Assembly (NCBI RefSeq): GCF_002288925.2
Contig: NW_022098008.1
Span: 1,548,814 to 1,612,813, forward strand
Source: Delphinapterus leucas
Lineage: Eukaryota; Chordata; Mammalia; Artiodactyla; Monodontidae
Direction: 5' to 3'
Length of the DNA: 64,000 bases
The translations under genes and the position numbers were made by a program. Positions 46,745-58,576 of this stretch are shown one piece after another (position 1 is the first letter of the stretch; each line of letters begins with the position of its first letter). A model generated the notes under the pieces. It was not told where the DNA came from. It made no database searches and saw only the letters and a program-made list of their open reading frames with translations.

Positions 46745-47330
46745 CCAGGGTGCAATGCCCCCAGTGGCACCTTGTTTCCTGAGCTTTGTTAAATCTTTTA
46801 ATTAAAGCATGTTAACAAAGCCAAAGAAAAATAAATGGCCCTGCTTGCAAGGAAATTAAATGGAGGAACTAAGCCCATTTATAATTATTGTATTTCAATT
46901 AGGCTGTAACAGGGCTGGGTGAACAGAAAGATAAAAGGAAGCAACACTGACATGGGCATTTCATAAATATTTGCAAAGTCTTGTTAGAAAGAGAGCAATA
47001 TAAATAATCTTTAAAATAGTCCGTGTCCCCGGCAGCACCCTTTATGCTAATTACTATATGGAATAATTCATCTGCCGTGTTCTCACCAAAATTCGTCCTG
47101 GGATGCCAACAAAGCCTTTTTTTCCTATTCAACCAATGCATAAAATTCCCTTGAAGAAAGACGTTATATCAATGCATGATAACATTTTAATCTATTATTT
47201 TAAAATGAAAGTACAATTAAACTTTTGAAAGAGCTAGAATTAAATTTCAACCTTTCCTATCAATTTTCATGTTCAAATGTCCAATTTTCACTGGAACAGG
47301 AAAAATATAAATCATCAGTTTGCATTTAAT
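46745..47330. promoter_or_regulatory. Candidate conserved non-coding element
   Basis: Repeat-free AT-rich block. Words: gttaaatcttttaattaaag, tttataattattgtatttca, gaacagaaagataaaaggaa (GATA), gggcatttcataaatatttg, ttactatatggaataattca, aaattcccttgaagaaag. Typical texture of deeply conserved enhancers. Limits are approximate; conservation not measured. Confidence 0.4.
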
Positions 47331-48018
47331 GCATCTTCCCCTACTGTTTAAAAGAATAGTTCTGTACATATCTAATTTTTCTATTCTGAAAAATAAAAAA
47401 AAGAAAGCATTAAAAGAACTTACTTTTTTTTAGTCCTAGGTAAGCCCTGGCCCATTCACCCCAGTGTGGGGTGGGAGAGAGGTGATGCAGATTTGTCTTT
47501 GGGTGGGTGCCATCAGTAGGGCCTGCATCATAGGATGGGGTCTCCCCCGTGACCCCTGTCTTCCTGGGGTGAAGGAGGTTGCTGCTGCCAGGACTTGGGA
47601 TGAGGTCCTGGGTGAGCAGATGTACCTTAGTCAGGCACTCCTCATCCACACCCTGGTTTTGGTGTCTGTAAAATTTCAGTTGGTCAAAAAACATCATCTC
47701 ATAGTTTACGTCGATGAAGTGGGAGCCCATCTTTGGCAGAGATGGCCTCAGGGCACTTGGTGAGCTGGAGACTTTACAATTGCCACCATTTTCCACAGGG
47801 ATCTTGGAAAATAGACAGGAAGCCAGTCTTGTTTATGCGTGTTCATATCATCAAGGGAGGACAAAACTATTCTGAAAACTGCTATCAGCTCGTGAGGAGG
47901 TGAACAGAGACAAGGAGAGTAACACTAGGGGGGTCTCATAACAAATGGATGGAGTGATTTTATGTCTGTTGCACCTAATAACAAAATAGACTTGAGCACC
48001 AGATTTCATGACTTTAGG
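47331..48018. other. Unique DNA
   Basis: Mixed. No gene. A 128-codon minus-strand frame (47410-47796) is overlapped on the other strand. Confidence 0.45.
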
Positions 48019-48238
48019 ATTCCCTTTTTTTTGCGGTACGCGGGCCTCTCACTGTTGCGGCCTCTCCCGTTGTGGAGCACAGGCCCCGGACGCACAGGCT
48101 CAGCGGCCATGGCTCACGGGCCCAGCCGCTCCGCGGCATGTGGGATCTTCCCGGACTGGGGCACAAGCCCGTGTCCCCTGCATCGGCAGGCAGACTCTCA
48201 ACCACTGCGCCACCAGGGAAGCCCTAGAATTCCCTTTT
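48019..48238 (-). mobile_element. CHR-type tRNA SINE, compact form, youngest-looking
   Basis: SINE body about 48033-48224, minus strand. Head at the right (cgccaccagggaagccct), intact CpG body (cagccgctccgcggcatgtg; cggacgcacaggctcagcgg) and short T tract (48025-48032) as tail. It keeps the most CpG sites of the compact copies. TSD attccctttt at 48019-48028 and 48229-48238, extendable to 14 bp with one mismatch. Confidence 0.93.
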
Positions 48239-49364
48239 ATTACTGTATTTTGGAAAAGTGTTTGTTCATCAGTAGGAAATCACACACGTGCAGTCTGGGA
48301 AGCAGAGGAGGGTGTTTTGCTCTGATGTGACGAGAATCCAGGCTTCATCCCGCAGTGAGTGGAGGAGGGTGAGAAGTTCATATGCTCATGGTCCCGGGCC
48401 TGTCTGAGGGCTGAGAACCCGGGGGCGTCTGCCGGGGCGCCGGAGCTTTGAAGAGGGGCCTCAGCACGGGCTCCACGGTGGACAGCACAGCCTGGACCAG
48501 ATCTCTAATCACATCCCCGAGCACAGAATTGGCTGCAGCTCCTCGGAGCCCAAGCCTGTCTCAGGGACCCTGTCCGAGTGCCCTGTCCTCGGCAGTGTCC
48601 CCTATCACTGCCTGCATAAGCAGGGAGCCTGAGCTGCTATTTACCGCCTGTCATTTTGACAGCAAGTGACCTGCGATTGCCGGGCTTTAAATTATGAATA
48701 AGTAAATAATTGGATCCCTGCACATAAAATTAGACGGTAATAAGGTACCTTTGTCACCCAGGGAAATGGACAAAGAAAAAAAGACAAAGGAAATAAAAAA
48801 GACCAAAGCAAAAAGGGCTCCCATGTCCACACTGGGCCCCCCCCCCACCTGCTCCTCTTGGGGACCCTGGCTCCCCCCTCCGCCTCAGCTGACTGCTGGG
48901 TTCTGGCACCCCACAGGAGGGCTCTGGAGCCTCCCCGCCAGAAACGCTGGTGATCTGGGCTTCGAGGCCGTGGTGACCACTGAGGGAATGTCAGCTGCTC
49001 TGCTCACTGAGGGTGGCAGCCTCGTTCTTGTCACCAGGGTCCCAGGATGTGAGCGGCTCTTGGTGCTGCAGAGATGGCTGGTCTCAGGGGCGCAACCCCG
49101 GTCAGCTGGACCCTCCCTTTAAGCCCCGGGACTGGGCATCTTCTCATTTCTCCTGTCTCTCCTCACTAGTGGGCTGGCGGGGCTGAAAGATTTTCCAGTG
49201 TCATTCATTGTATGTTTTGCTGGTTTGGGGTATATAAAATATACATCTTCATATGAAACCTGAGGGCTTTAATCTACTTCGTGTAACAATTTCCCTTTTA
49301 GGCTACAGGCCATACTCAGTTTGCTGTATTAAACCTCTGGAGAAAAAATAAGTATCCAAGTTTG
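48239..49364. other. Unique DNA, one short AT-rich block
   Basis: 48660-48760 has homeodomain-like words in a repeat-free setting (gctttaaattatgaataag, taaataattggatcc, ggtaataaggtacc). The rest is GC-rich and C-rich with no gene feature. Confidence 0.45.
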
Positions 49365-49510
49365 TATGTGTGTGTGTGTGTGTGTGCGTGTGCATGTGTG
49401 TGGGTGAGTGTGAATGTGCATGTCTGTGCGGGTGTGTGCATGTGTGCACAGGGTGCATGTGTGCACAGGGTGCATGTGTGTACGGGGTGTGTGCATGTGG
49501 TCAGGGTGTC
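49365..49510. repeat. TG-rich repeat with 17-bp units
   Basis: Starts as (TG)n; then tgcatgtgtgcacaggg appears twice exactly (49437-49453, 49454-49470) with a diverged third copy (49471-49487). Z-DNA-prone. The Cys/Val/Gly-rich frame of 130 codons across it is a repeat artefact. Confidence 0.93.
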
Positions 49511-49540
49511 TTTTTATTGAAGGTTCTCCCCCTGCACAGG

Positions 49541-50045
49541 CGGGGGTGTGACCTTCAGGGGGGGCGCCCTGGCTCGCGGAGCTGTCTTCTGGGGACAGGC
49601 TCAGATGGGGACAGTATGGGCAGCAGGCGGCCGTGCGCAGGCGCGGAAGGGAGGCCGGAGGAGCAGGGGCCACTCGACCCAGCCTCCCGCTTTGTCGCGG
49701 CCTCACGCTCGCTCCCCAATTGCTGTAGCCCGAAGCGGTTGACATTTACCCCAGCCAGATAATCGAGGAATAACATTTGCGTTACAGTTTAACACGACCT
49801 CTGCCTCCGCAGCTCTTTTAGATTAGCTTCTAAAAAAAGAGAGAGAGGGAGAGGGATGGGCGTCCGCGGCAGCGAGCGCGAGGGGCCGAGCCTATTACTG
49901 CGGCCCAGGGTCACCAACAGCTGCTGCGGGCGGGCGACTATTAAGGGGCCGGCGTTAAGAGCAGGCGGGAGGCGGCAGGCAGGCAGGGGAAGCAAAGGTT
50001 AATGGATTGCCTATTACCTGCGCAGGAGGCCCGGGCCGGGCACAG
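49541..50045. promoter_or_regulatory. CpG island without a gene (orphan)
   Basis: By hand I count 40 CpG in 49541-50040 (500 bp), about 62% G+C, giving an observed/expected near 0.85. Inside are non-repeat words of regulatory type: gccagataatcgaggaataa (GATA), gcgttacagtttaacacgac, aacagctgctgcggg (E-box CAGCTG at 49918-49923), gactattaaggggcc, aaggttaatggattgcc. No first exon, ATG frame or splice donor convinces me on either strand. It directly borders the low-repeat block at 50.1-53.2 kb, as distal enhancer-type CpG islands of developmental loci often do. Confidence 0.65.
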
Positions 50046-51399
50046 CGGGAGGACAGGGGCTGGATTGTGCCCTTCCTGGGAAACTAGGAGGGCATCACTG
50101 AGGCCAGCGTTGGAGGGCGAGTCGGCCTGCTGACGGTTCCCATCTCTAAGCCCTTCGTTGTGAAGACTTAGAAGGACCATGTCAGGGTAAGAAAATAGGC
50201 TCCATTCCCTAAGGGGAATGGCCCGCCTGGGTCCTAACAGCTCGTTTACATGGAACAGGCCACCCGGTGGTGGTCAGTGACCCTTTTGGTATGATCAGTA
50301 GTAGTGAAGGATCAGGGGGCAAAAATGAAACCATTGATCCATAGATTGAAAAGGATTTTGGATGACAAAGAGGAGGAGATGGGTTTTAAAAACAGGGATT
50401 GAATGGAGCTCTAATAGCACAAGAGACAATAAACATTTGCTTCCTGCCCATGAGAACTGTTTCCCTTAAAAATCCTGTTAGTTGAATAGCTAAGAATCAT
50501 AGTCACCCACAGAAGTGTCTGAGCATCTATCTTGTCCAGTGTGTGTCTGATCTGACAATCGAACAGCACCTTGGGAGAGTCCAGGACCCGTGCAGACGTG
50601 ACTGGAAGAAACCTTGACCGTTTATCACCTAGGTGAACAGCTGGTCCCCCAGGGACCCCCACATCTAAGAAGGACACATGTGTTCAGCCTTTGGTTCTGA
50701 GGTGGCCATGCCTAAGCCATGGGGGACAATAATACAATTCTTTAATTGTCTCTATGGGAAAACAGACCGGCAATACAAGCCACACTAAAACAAAATTAAT
50801 TTTTTGCACATTTCACAAAAAATGCGTATTTGCACATGGGTGACATTGAGCTGCAGTGCCCACCCTGGAACATCTTTCGTGTTGTGAGCTTAAATTTGCA
50901 GACCTGAAAATTCCCAGGATAGTCAAATACCGCACAGATCAGATTAGCTGAGCCTTTTACCCAGAATCAAGCTCTACTCTTCAGGGAAATAAATATCTAG
51001 GAAATGAAAATGGCAGTCGAGTTGGGAAGTCTGCATGGCTGTGATGGGGGACGATGTTATTTTCAAACCCCAAGCGCTCTGAAGGACATGCATGCACTTC
51101 TCTAATTATTTTTACTTTTGTTGGTTCATCTGCATCACCTTTGCATGCCCTCCGTCTACTAGGGGGGCATGGGTGCTACTAGGGTGAAGTAATGACAATT
51201 GGCAACACTCATCGGGGACTTGGATGTAAGCTGGGCGTTGTTCTGAGTGCTCAACACCTGTCAATTCATTTAAAATGCATATCAATCTTCCTAATCAATG
51301 AAAATACAAAGGTTTGAACTAATGCAAAGAGGTAAAATGCTCCTTCCTAACTAGGCTTGTCAGAGAAGGAGAAACACCACAGGCCAGAGGGAGACTTCT
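50046..51399. other. Low-repeat flank with candidate regulatory pieces
   Basis: Around 50700-50960 there is a repeat-free AT-rich segment (attctttaattgtctctatg, aaaacaaaattaattttttg, atgcgtatttgcacatggg). A reverse MIR fragment lies at about 51210-51350 (gaactaatgcaaagaggtaa). Otherwise unique. Confidence 0.4.
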
Positions 51400-53225
51400 G
51401 AAGACCTAAATCGATTTCCAGGCGTCCCTTCTTTAAGATGTGTCAATTCATCAGAAAGTCACACTTTGGGGAGGCTTGAAAATTGTATCAAGCTGAAGCG
51501 CCACAAATCGCAAAACACATTCCGCTCTTAAGCCTTTCTGATGTTGCTAACTCTTTGGTTATGGTGGCAGTGTGCCCACAAAGGTCGATTGGGCCAACGG
51601 TTCCACCAACACGGTTATGTGTGACCAAAGGCAGCGGTTGGGGGGGCCTGCAGGGCTGCCTGATCCCCTGAAGCACAAAGAAAATCACCGAGGATGGGGT
51701 CGGCCTTCAGCGGGCTCTGAACCTGCCCAATATCTCTGAAAGGATGACCTTCTGACACCAGGGAGGCTTTGCTCGTTATTTAATTAAGGGAGAAAGGGTT
51801 TCGGTGGAGAGCAGGCTTTGGGCTCCTTTGTAATTTTCGCTGACCAATCCAATTATGTGGGTAATTGTAAGCGTGTTTCTCAAAGCAGGGAGAATCAGTC
51901 ACAAAATAAATCAAGATCCAACCAAGTAGGCTGCTGTTCTGAAAAAAAATGTGTCAAGGAGGGGAATTAGAAGCAACAGCCATGGAGTCTCGACTTTAAA
52001 AATGTAGTAAGAATCGTTGCACGTTATTAATTCCTGCCGTCGGTTCTGTGTGTCTGATTCGCTCTGGCACGTCCTGTTGGTAGAAGGGTGTAGGCGCCTC
52101 TCCTTAAACTGGTTCGACATCCATTTGAATCCATACCACACAGGGTTGACGGCCATAACGAGAATTTTCCTACTGCAAAGGTGAATATGAAAATACTTTG
52201 TTTAGGTTTTAGTTCAACAATCCGCAAGGCCTGTATCTTTCTGCAGACATTTATTTCAAGGTACTTAAAAATTGACTTTTATGAGATAATTTAGGCAGTG
52301 ATTATTTTTGTTGAGAAATGTGTCCTTTTATCCCTCTCATTCATCCTGGGCTAAGATATTTCTGTTTGTCAGAATGCCACCGTTTCTGATAAATGACTGC
52401 AGACGGACTGCTACACTTTATTAAAAAGTAATAACAATTTTTGTACGCACCCTTCACATTGTAGGGGGGGACCATGAATCAAAGGACACTGCCTGTCTGG
52501 GCCTGATAAATGCGCCGTTTACCAGCTGAGGAGTTATTTAGGACTGGCTATTAATTTAAATCACATTTATCTTCCCTGGATGGGGGAGGTGGCTGTGATA
52601 GGGCTTCCAATGACCAATGGTGCGGCTAAGTGCACATTATTCATTACCACCACCTCTACAGGGCTGCACAATATGTTAAAAAAAAAAAAAATGAAACAGC
52701 GCCAATTACCATGGTTAATCTCGTCAGGGCAATAACAAATTTCTTCCCAGCACAAGGCAATTTTTATGCTCGCACTTTTTCTCCTCCAGACAGACCTGCT
52801 TCTAATTCTCCATCATTAAACCCAATACTCTCACTCCCCTGAGCGCTCATGGGAAATTTTTATGTCTCTCTGCTTCACCTTTGTTTGGGGAACAGTGCAT
52901 TTTTTTATGCATTATTCGAAGGCGAGTGTGTTCTTTTGAGCCCTTAATGAGTCTTTGTGGATACCACGGTGAGCTGGTATGTATTGCGAGTCGCATTGGC
53001 CATATTTTACTATTAAGTGTTTCCTCATTAATAATAATGCCTCTTCCATCATTTCTCAACTTACCGAGTTCTTATGATGCAAAATAACAATTGGGAATAA
53101 CCGATCATAAGTGTTTTTTTGCCAATTAAATTTCATTTGATGGATCTACCACGGAAGATTAAAATATTTCTAATAAAATGCATCTTAGGCACAAATTAAA
53201 TCCAAACACGAACAATTCAGCTTGT
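51400..53225. promoter_or_regulatory. Long repeat-free block, likely conserved enhancer cluster
   Basis: Over 1.8 kb without a recognised interspersed repeat; only an A13 run (52679-52691) is simple. Regulatory-type words are dense: gttatttaattaagggag, gaccaatccaattatgtggg, ggtaattgtaagcg, tttaccagctgaggag, gctattaatttaaatcac, atgaccaatggtgcgg, attaccatggttaatctcg, gtgcatttttttatgcatta (two octamer-like halves), ctcattaataataatgcc, gccaattaaatttcattt. CpG sites survive inside AT-rich sequence (cgcattggccatat, ctcgcac), suggesting constraint. Probably several separate elements. Confidence 0.5.
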
Positions 53226-54019
53226 TGACAGAGCCTGAGTCCCAGTGGGTGCCACTGTCTGGGCGTCGGTGTCTGGGCGTCGGGCTGGCAAGGGCGCACT
53301 TGGCTCAGACGTCTCGGTCCTTAGGTTCTGAGTCCAGCCACACGTCATCACTGTTCCCACTGGCTTCCCAGACCCCCGTACTCACCACCCCGGCTGTGTA
53401 GAGTGTCTGCCTCATTAGTTTATATATTTTCCCAAAGTGGATAGAATGAATTTGTGTCAAACAGAATCAAACTTCAAATTCAAATGATCAGAACATACAC
53501 AGGTAGACAGTACCTGCACGTGCATGTGTTCATGTGTAACTAGAATGATAACTGTGAAAACATGAATGTGTTGAATTTTCCAGCTGTTTCCATCACAGTG
53601 ACTACACCTGCGTGGTTTCCAAGGGAAAGGACACATACAGGGACGACCGGAACGTGGGATTGAAGGAATGCGACCTCACGACCCAGTGTCACCAGGACAA
53701 GCCAGGGCCTTTGCTTCTGATGATTGCTTTGACAGGTGTGGGTGGCTGGTGCCTGGGAGCTCGTCAAACAAAGCAGTTTGGAAGAATTCTAATCCGGCCC
53801 CGTCCCAGGGGCAGGAAATGAGTCCCAGTGCAATCTTCCTCAGAAGGTTCCATGCATCTCACAGCTGGAGCATCCCCTATTGCACTGTGTGAGGCACAGG
53901 CTCACAGGCTTGGAATAGCCCTACCTGGGCCGTGGTGACTGCGGTCCCCAGAATAACTTCAGCAGTTTGCAAAATCAAGGTCTTATGTAGAATGTGGAGT
54001 TGCACGGCAAAAAAAAAGT
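53226..54019. other. Unique DNA with a 14-bp tandem duplication
   Basis: tgtctgggcgtcgg is repeated exactly twice at 53256-53269 and 53270-53283. No gene feature. Confidence 0.55.
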
Positions 54020-54275
54020 GTGGGTATATGTATTGGCATATACACCTGTATATATGTATACATGCTTTCATATATATATTTATGCATTTATATACACATT
54101 CATATAATCCATTATGTATAAATTTGTATATTTATACATATATATGTATATATATATATATATACATATATGCACACATTGCTATGTGTTTACACACACA
54201 TACATAAATATATATTTAAATAAATTTAGCTAATTAGATAGGTTAAATAAATAAATATAACATTTAAATAGGGAG
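54020..54275. repeat. TATA/TAAA low-complexity AT tract
   Basis: A 250-bp mosaic of TATA, TATG, ATAC and TTAAATA words, with (TA)n at about 54139-54165. Frames of Tyr/Ile/His here are artefacts. No transposon family recognised. Confidence 0.85.
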
Positions 54276-56989
54276 GTTTGGACCAGCATTTGGTGAGGCT
54301 TTGACTCACCCCGTTGGGAAGCATTTCTGGGGGGTGGGGTGTGCCACGCTGCCCTCTGTCCTGCGTCCCACACGTTGAGGGGTTTTCTAGGTCCAGACCA
54401 CTCCTTATGAGCCCGGCGGGAATGTCCCTCACACACGATGTTTTCCCTCCTCTACTGTCATGCACTCTCCACCAGATACTTAAGTCCTGCCTTTTCACAG
54501 ACCCTCACCTTTATCGGGCTGGTCTTCTCTGCCCCTTGGTGTTTCTGTCCCTGAGTCCAGCCCAGGGCTGGCCCCATGGCCATGGCGGATAGAAGTTTGG
54601 GCTCTGTCACCTCTTCTGCTGATGGGACTGGAGGAGCAGAGCCTCGCTGACTATGCACGTGGAAGCTGTGCTGCCTTGGAAAACTTGATTTTGAAAAACA
54701 CCCTCTATTAAACACAAGCACCCAGGGCTGCAGAAAATATGTTGATCTCTGTAAGGACTGAGTCATCCTCAAACACCACTGCAAGTGAAACATGGGGTGA
54801 AAACCCCTCCATGGGGTAGCACAGGAATCCAGAGACAGGAGCCCTGGAGCTGCTGGGTCTGTAGACTCCCCAACCTCCCTGAACCTCCTCTTCCTCTATC
54901 ATAAAATAGAGCAATGATAATAAAGGCCTCTTCCTGGGGGTTCAATGAGGCACTGCATATAAAGCCACCTGATAGGCCCTCCAGGGCTCTCTGGTGTCAT
55001 GGCTATGAGTGTTACTGCTATTTCAGAGCCCACACTTACATAATTCCATGGGGAGAGCATGCTTCCCGCATGGAGGATCGTAGTTGACCACAACCACCTG
55101 CATCAGTCAGAGAGTTGAGCTGAGTCATGCTTAGTAACAAAGAAGCCGGGAAGCTCAGCAGCTTTCATAGCAGCCAGGTTTCCTTAGGCGACAGAAGTGG
55201 GGGTGGGGGGGCAGTTCTCATCACAGTCCCTCAGGATCCAGGATGAAGGAATGGCCTCATGGGGGATGCTGCCGCTGCTGAAAAGCTTAAGAGGGAAAGG
55301 GAACCTGGAAGGTCTCGCCCCGACCTGGACTGGCTCTAACCTGAAGTTGAAGGATTTACTCTCCTCAGGGGAGAGTTAAGTCCAGCCTTTCTCTTCTAGG
55401 TGAGGAGACTTGGAGCACACAGACAGAACCCCCCTCCACCACTGCCGTGAAGACAGAAAGGGTCCTCAGGCAGGAAGGGAAGCAAGGGGCTATGGGGTCT
55501 CAGTGATCACGCAGGATAACAGGTATACACACACAGCAGAGGGGCCCGTGCTGGGCCTACACCTGCCCCCCGCCCCCCGCCCTCAGGGAGCTGGGCCTTC
55601 CCTGGTCTGTCCTGCCAGCGCTCACTAAGGGGCATGGCCACAGGTTGCCCAGGGATCTGCAAGCCCCCCACTCCCTCAGGAAGCTGCAGGGGCAGGGCCC
55701 TCACTCTTGGAAGTGGCCAGGTAAGCATGCCCCACGCTCTATTCACTCCAAAATGTTAACTGCAGCAGGGGACACAGTGCTGATCAAAACAAAACAAAAG
55801 CAATGGGTAAACAAAGCACATGGTTTGGGCCTGGAATGTCCTGGGGCCCCAAGAGGTTTCCTGCATCCAAAACCATCTTGGATGGTTTCCTGCATCAAAC
55901 CATCCAAGACATCAGTGGTATTTAAATCCTGCATGTCAAAGCCATAGAGAACCTTACATTCATTTGGCTTTCCTGCTGGAGGGCTGTCCACGCACAGACC
56001 ATGCACCCCTCCAGCCTTTCAGAGCCCCTGTTCCTTGACCCTATGCCCCCTGGAAAGCCAAGCCTCTCCTCCCCAGACTGGGCTTGATTGAACCTTTGTT
56101 CTCCCTGCTTTGAGCACTGGGAACTGCCCCCTTCAGCTGTACCCAGGTCTCTCTGACACAGCTAGACCTCAGCCTCCTAGGCACCACCACTGACCTCCCT
56201 CTCCAACTCCTACACCCAGGGTGGACCCCATACTGCTCAGACTGGTCTGTGCCCGAGGGAGGACCATTCATCCTCTGGCCCCTGGATGCCTCACTGCATT
56301 TCTTCTGATGCCTCTGGGGAGGCATCTGTACCATCTGCCTCCTGGCCTGGGTGGGCTGACCATGCGATGGCACATTTGCCTGAAAAGGTGACCATATGAA
56401 GTCCCGTCATAGGCAGCTCACGGTCCACTCCCTTCCTGTCCCACTGCAGTAGACCCTCTGGCTTGGCTCCATTAGGGGTTGTGGGAGCCAGTATGCTTGA
56501 GTGACAACAGAGAAATATACGGAGAAATGTATGAGTCTGACCCAAGGCTATGGACACTAGTATCCAACACCTTATCTGAAACATCCATGGTGACAGTCAA
56601 TCTTCATCTTTTGCATACACAGGTATGTTGTAGGAACATAAAACATAATCATATAGAGCTATGATTGATACATTAGGTAGGGGAGCAAGATGAGCTGCCT
56701 TGCCCAGGTCCCAGAAAATGCACTATTTCAACATTATCCAGCCACCCAAGCTGGAAACTTCAAAGGCAATGTTAACTAATTACTTTCCTTTAACAGAATC
56801 TTGTTCTGTCCATTCAGTTCCAAAAGTGTCTCTCAAGTAGCATCCTCATCCCTATTCCCAGCACCAATGTCTAGCTTCTACCCTTATCATTCTCATGTGG
56901 AAAACTCCAGCAGCTTCCAGCTGGCATCCACATCTCTGCCATGTCCCCGGCTTAGTCTGTGCTTACCTTTATTCTAAATTTGCTCCAGA
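54276..56989. other. Unique DNA, one MIR fragment
   Basis: At about 54870-55030 there is a plus-strand MIR-like stretch (ctgaacctcctcttcctcta, then tcataaaatagagcaatgat). Elsewhere no repeat or gene is supported; the frames of 100-111 codons overlap each other. Confidence 0.5.
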
Positions 56990-57620
56990 GTCCAAAAGTC
57001 TTTGAAGGCCTTTCACTTCAGGGTCTGAGATCCTTCATAAGACATTCAAGTCACTGCAATTTAATTTTAAGTTAATTTCCAAATATTTATTTTCTGTCCC
57101 ATTCTCTCCTTCTTCTTCTACTGAAATTCCAATCACCTGTTTTCCTCTTAGTTATGTCGATGATCTGTCTTGATCTATTTTCAAAGTCATTGAATTTTTC
57201 ATCTGTTGTTTCCATTTGAGATTAAGCCTATCCCATGATTTCTTTTTATTTCAGGTGTTTTGGTTGTAAAATTTCCATTTTTAAAAATATTTATATCAAG
57301 TGCCCTATCTTTTCATTCATTACAAACATACTTTCTTTTATTTTACTGAGCATACTTATAATAGTCACTTTAAAGTCTTTGTCTGATAAACCCAACATCT
57401 CAGCATCTGGGGTTTGCCTTTTCCCTCAAGGTTGGGCCACATTTTTCTGGATCTTTTTACGTCAAGTTAGTTTGGATTATATTCTAGACATTGTTCAATG
57501 TCCAGAGGTCCAGAATATTGTTTCCATATTTTATTCATAGTTTAAAGCTGTGATTTATTGCAAGACTTATTAGGTAAGTGTTCACTCCTCTGTGCTAAAG
57601 GTGGAGGTCTTTCTAACATA
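56990..57620 (-). repeat. Old L1M 5'-side fragment
   Basis: T-rich. Layout of old L1 5' region in reverse: gaatttttcatctgttgttt, ccatttttaaaaatatttat, agtcactttaaagtctttgt, ctgataaacccaacatctca, gattatattctagacattgt. Explains the 101-codon Phe/Ile-rich frame at 57235-57540. Confidence 0.6.
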
Positions 57621-58576
57621 ATTTTCAGCCTTATCTATCTTCAGATCTTCAAAAATCTGCCTTAATATTACAGACAAACCAGTCCCCTCACTATTTCATG
57701 GGAATAATTACACTTTCATCTAACACCAAAGGTCTAAAAATGCCCATTCAAAATTGGCTAAGTGAGATACCCAGAAATAAATAGATTGTCCTGGAGTAAG
57801 TGAAAAAATAACCAAGATACTTCACCATAATATTACCATGTGATATTCTTTGTTAAATTTAGTATTTTATTTTAAAACAGAGTTTGCTCTTAGTCAAAAA
57901 AATATTCTCCACCACTCCTTGTCCCCAGTAGAAACTCAGGGGATTCTAATATGCAAATTAAGATTTTTCTGACAAATTCCTAAACAGATATGAACACTTT
58001 CAATTTGTCAAAACATTGTTCTCGTTCAATACTCTTTTATGATGGAAATGTTCTGAATGTTGAGGGAAAAATGTATTAATGTTTATAAGCCATTTTAAAG
58101 AATTTCAGGTAAAATGTACAAAACCCATACATTTATTTGTAGACCCACTTACCAAATCAGAAAAGAGAAAGAGAAAGGCTTGTAATGTCTTGATTCTACA
58201 AATCATGTGCCACAGAGTGGTAGTGTGCACAAGATTAGGGAGAACGCCATAACCATATTACATATAAACTTCTAAATATCATTTGAGACAAATTAAAAAT
58301 CAGAAATCATTTATGGATTATCTATTACGTGCCCATGACTTTCTTAAGCTCTGTAGGGAAATATAAGAGAAGGCTCCTGGTTCAGGGAGCTTAGAACTTA
58401 AAAAGTAGTTTAACCTGTAAAATGTGGTACAAATATAACTACTCTTCTATCTCCTAGCTCATTATCCTAATTTACTGACTACAGTGACCAAGGAGATTTG
58501 GCAGTTCAGCCAGCCATGGCACAGTAGATAGCAGTTTTCCAATAATCTTCACTTTTCATATTTTGAAAATACCTGT
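57621..58576. other. AT-rich unique DNA
   Basis: 58320-58430 may be a very old MIR/L3-type remnant (ctattacgtgcccatgactt, then tcagggagcttagaac). No gene feature. Confidence 0.4.

Noticed and set aside
49370..49762. 130-codon Cys/Val-rich frame
   Set aside because: Produced by the TG repeat followed by the CpG island; no cysteine-spacing of a known family.
54020..54275. DNA transposon with AT-rich ends
   Set aside because: No inverted termini or TSD found; treated as low-complexity sequence.
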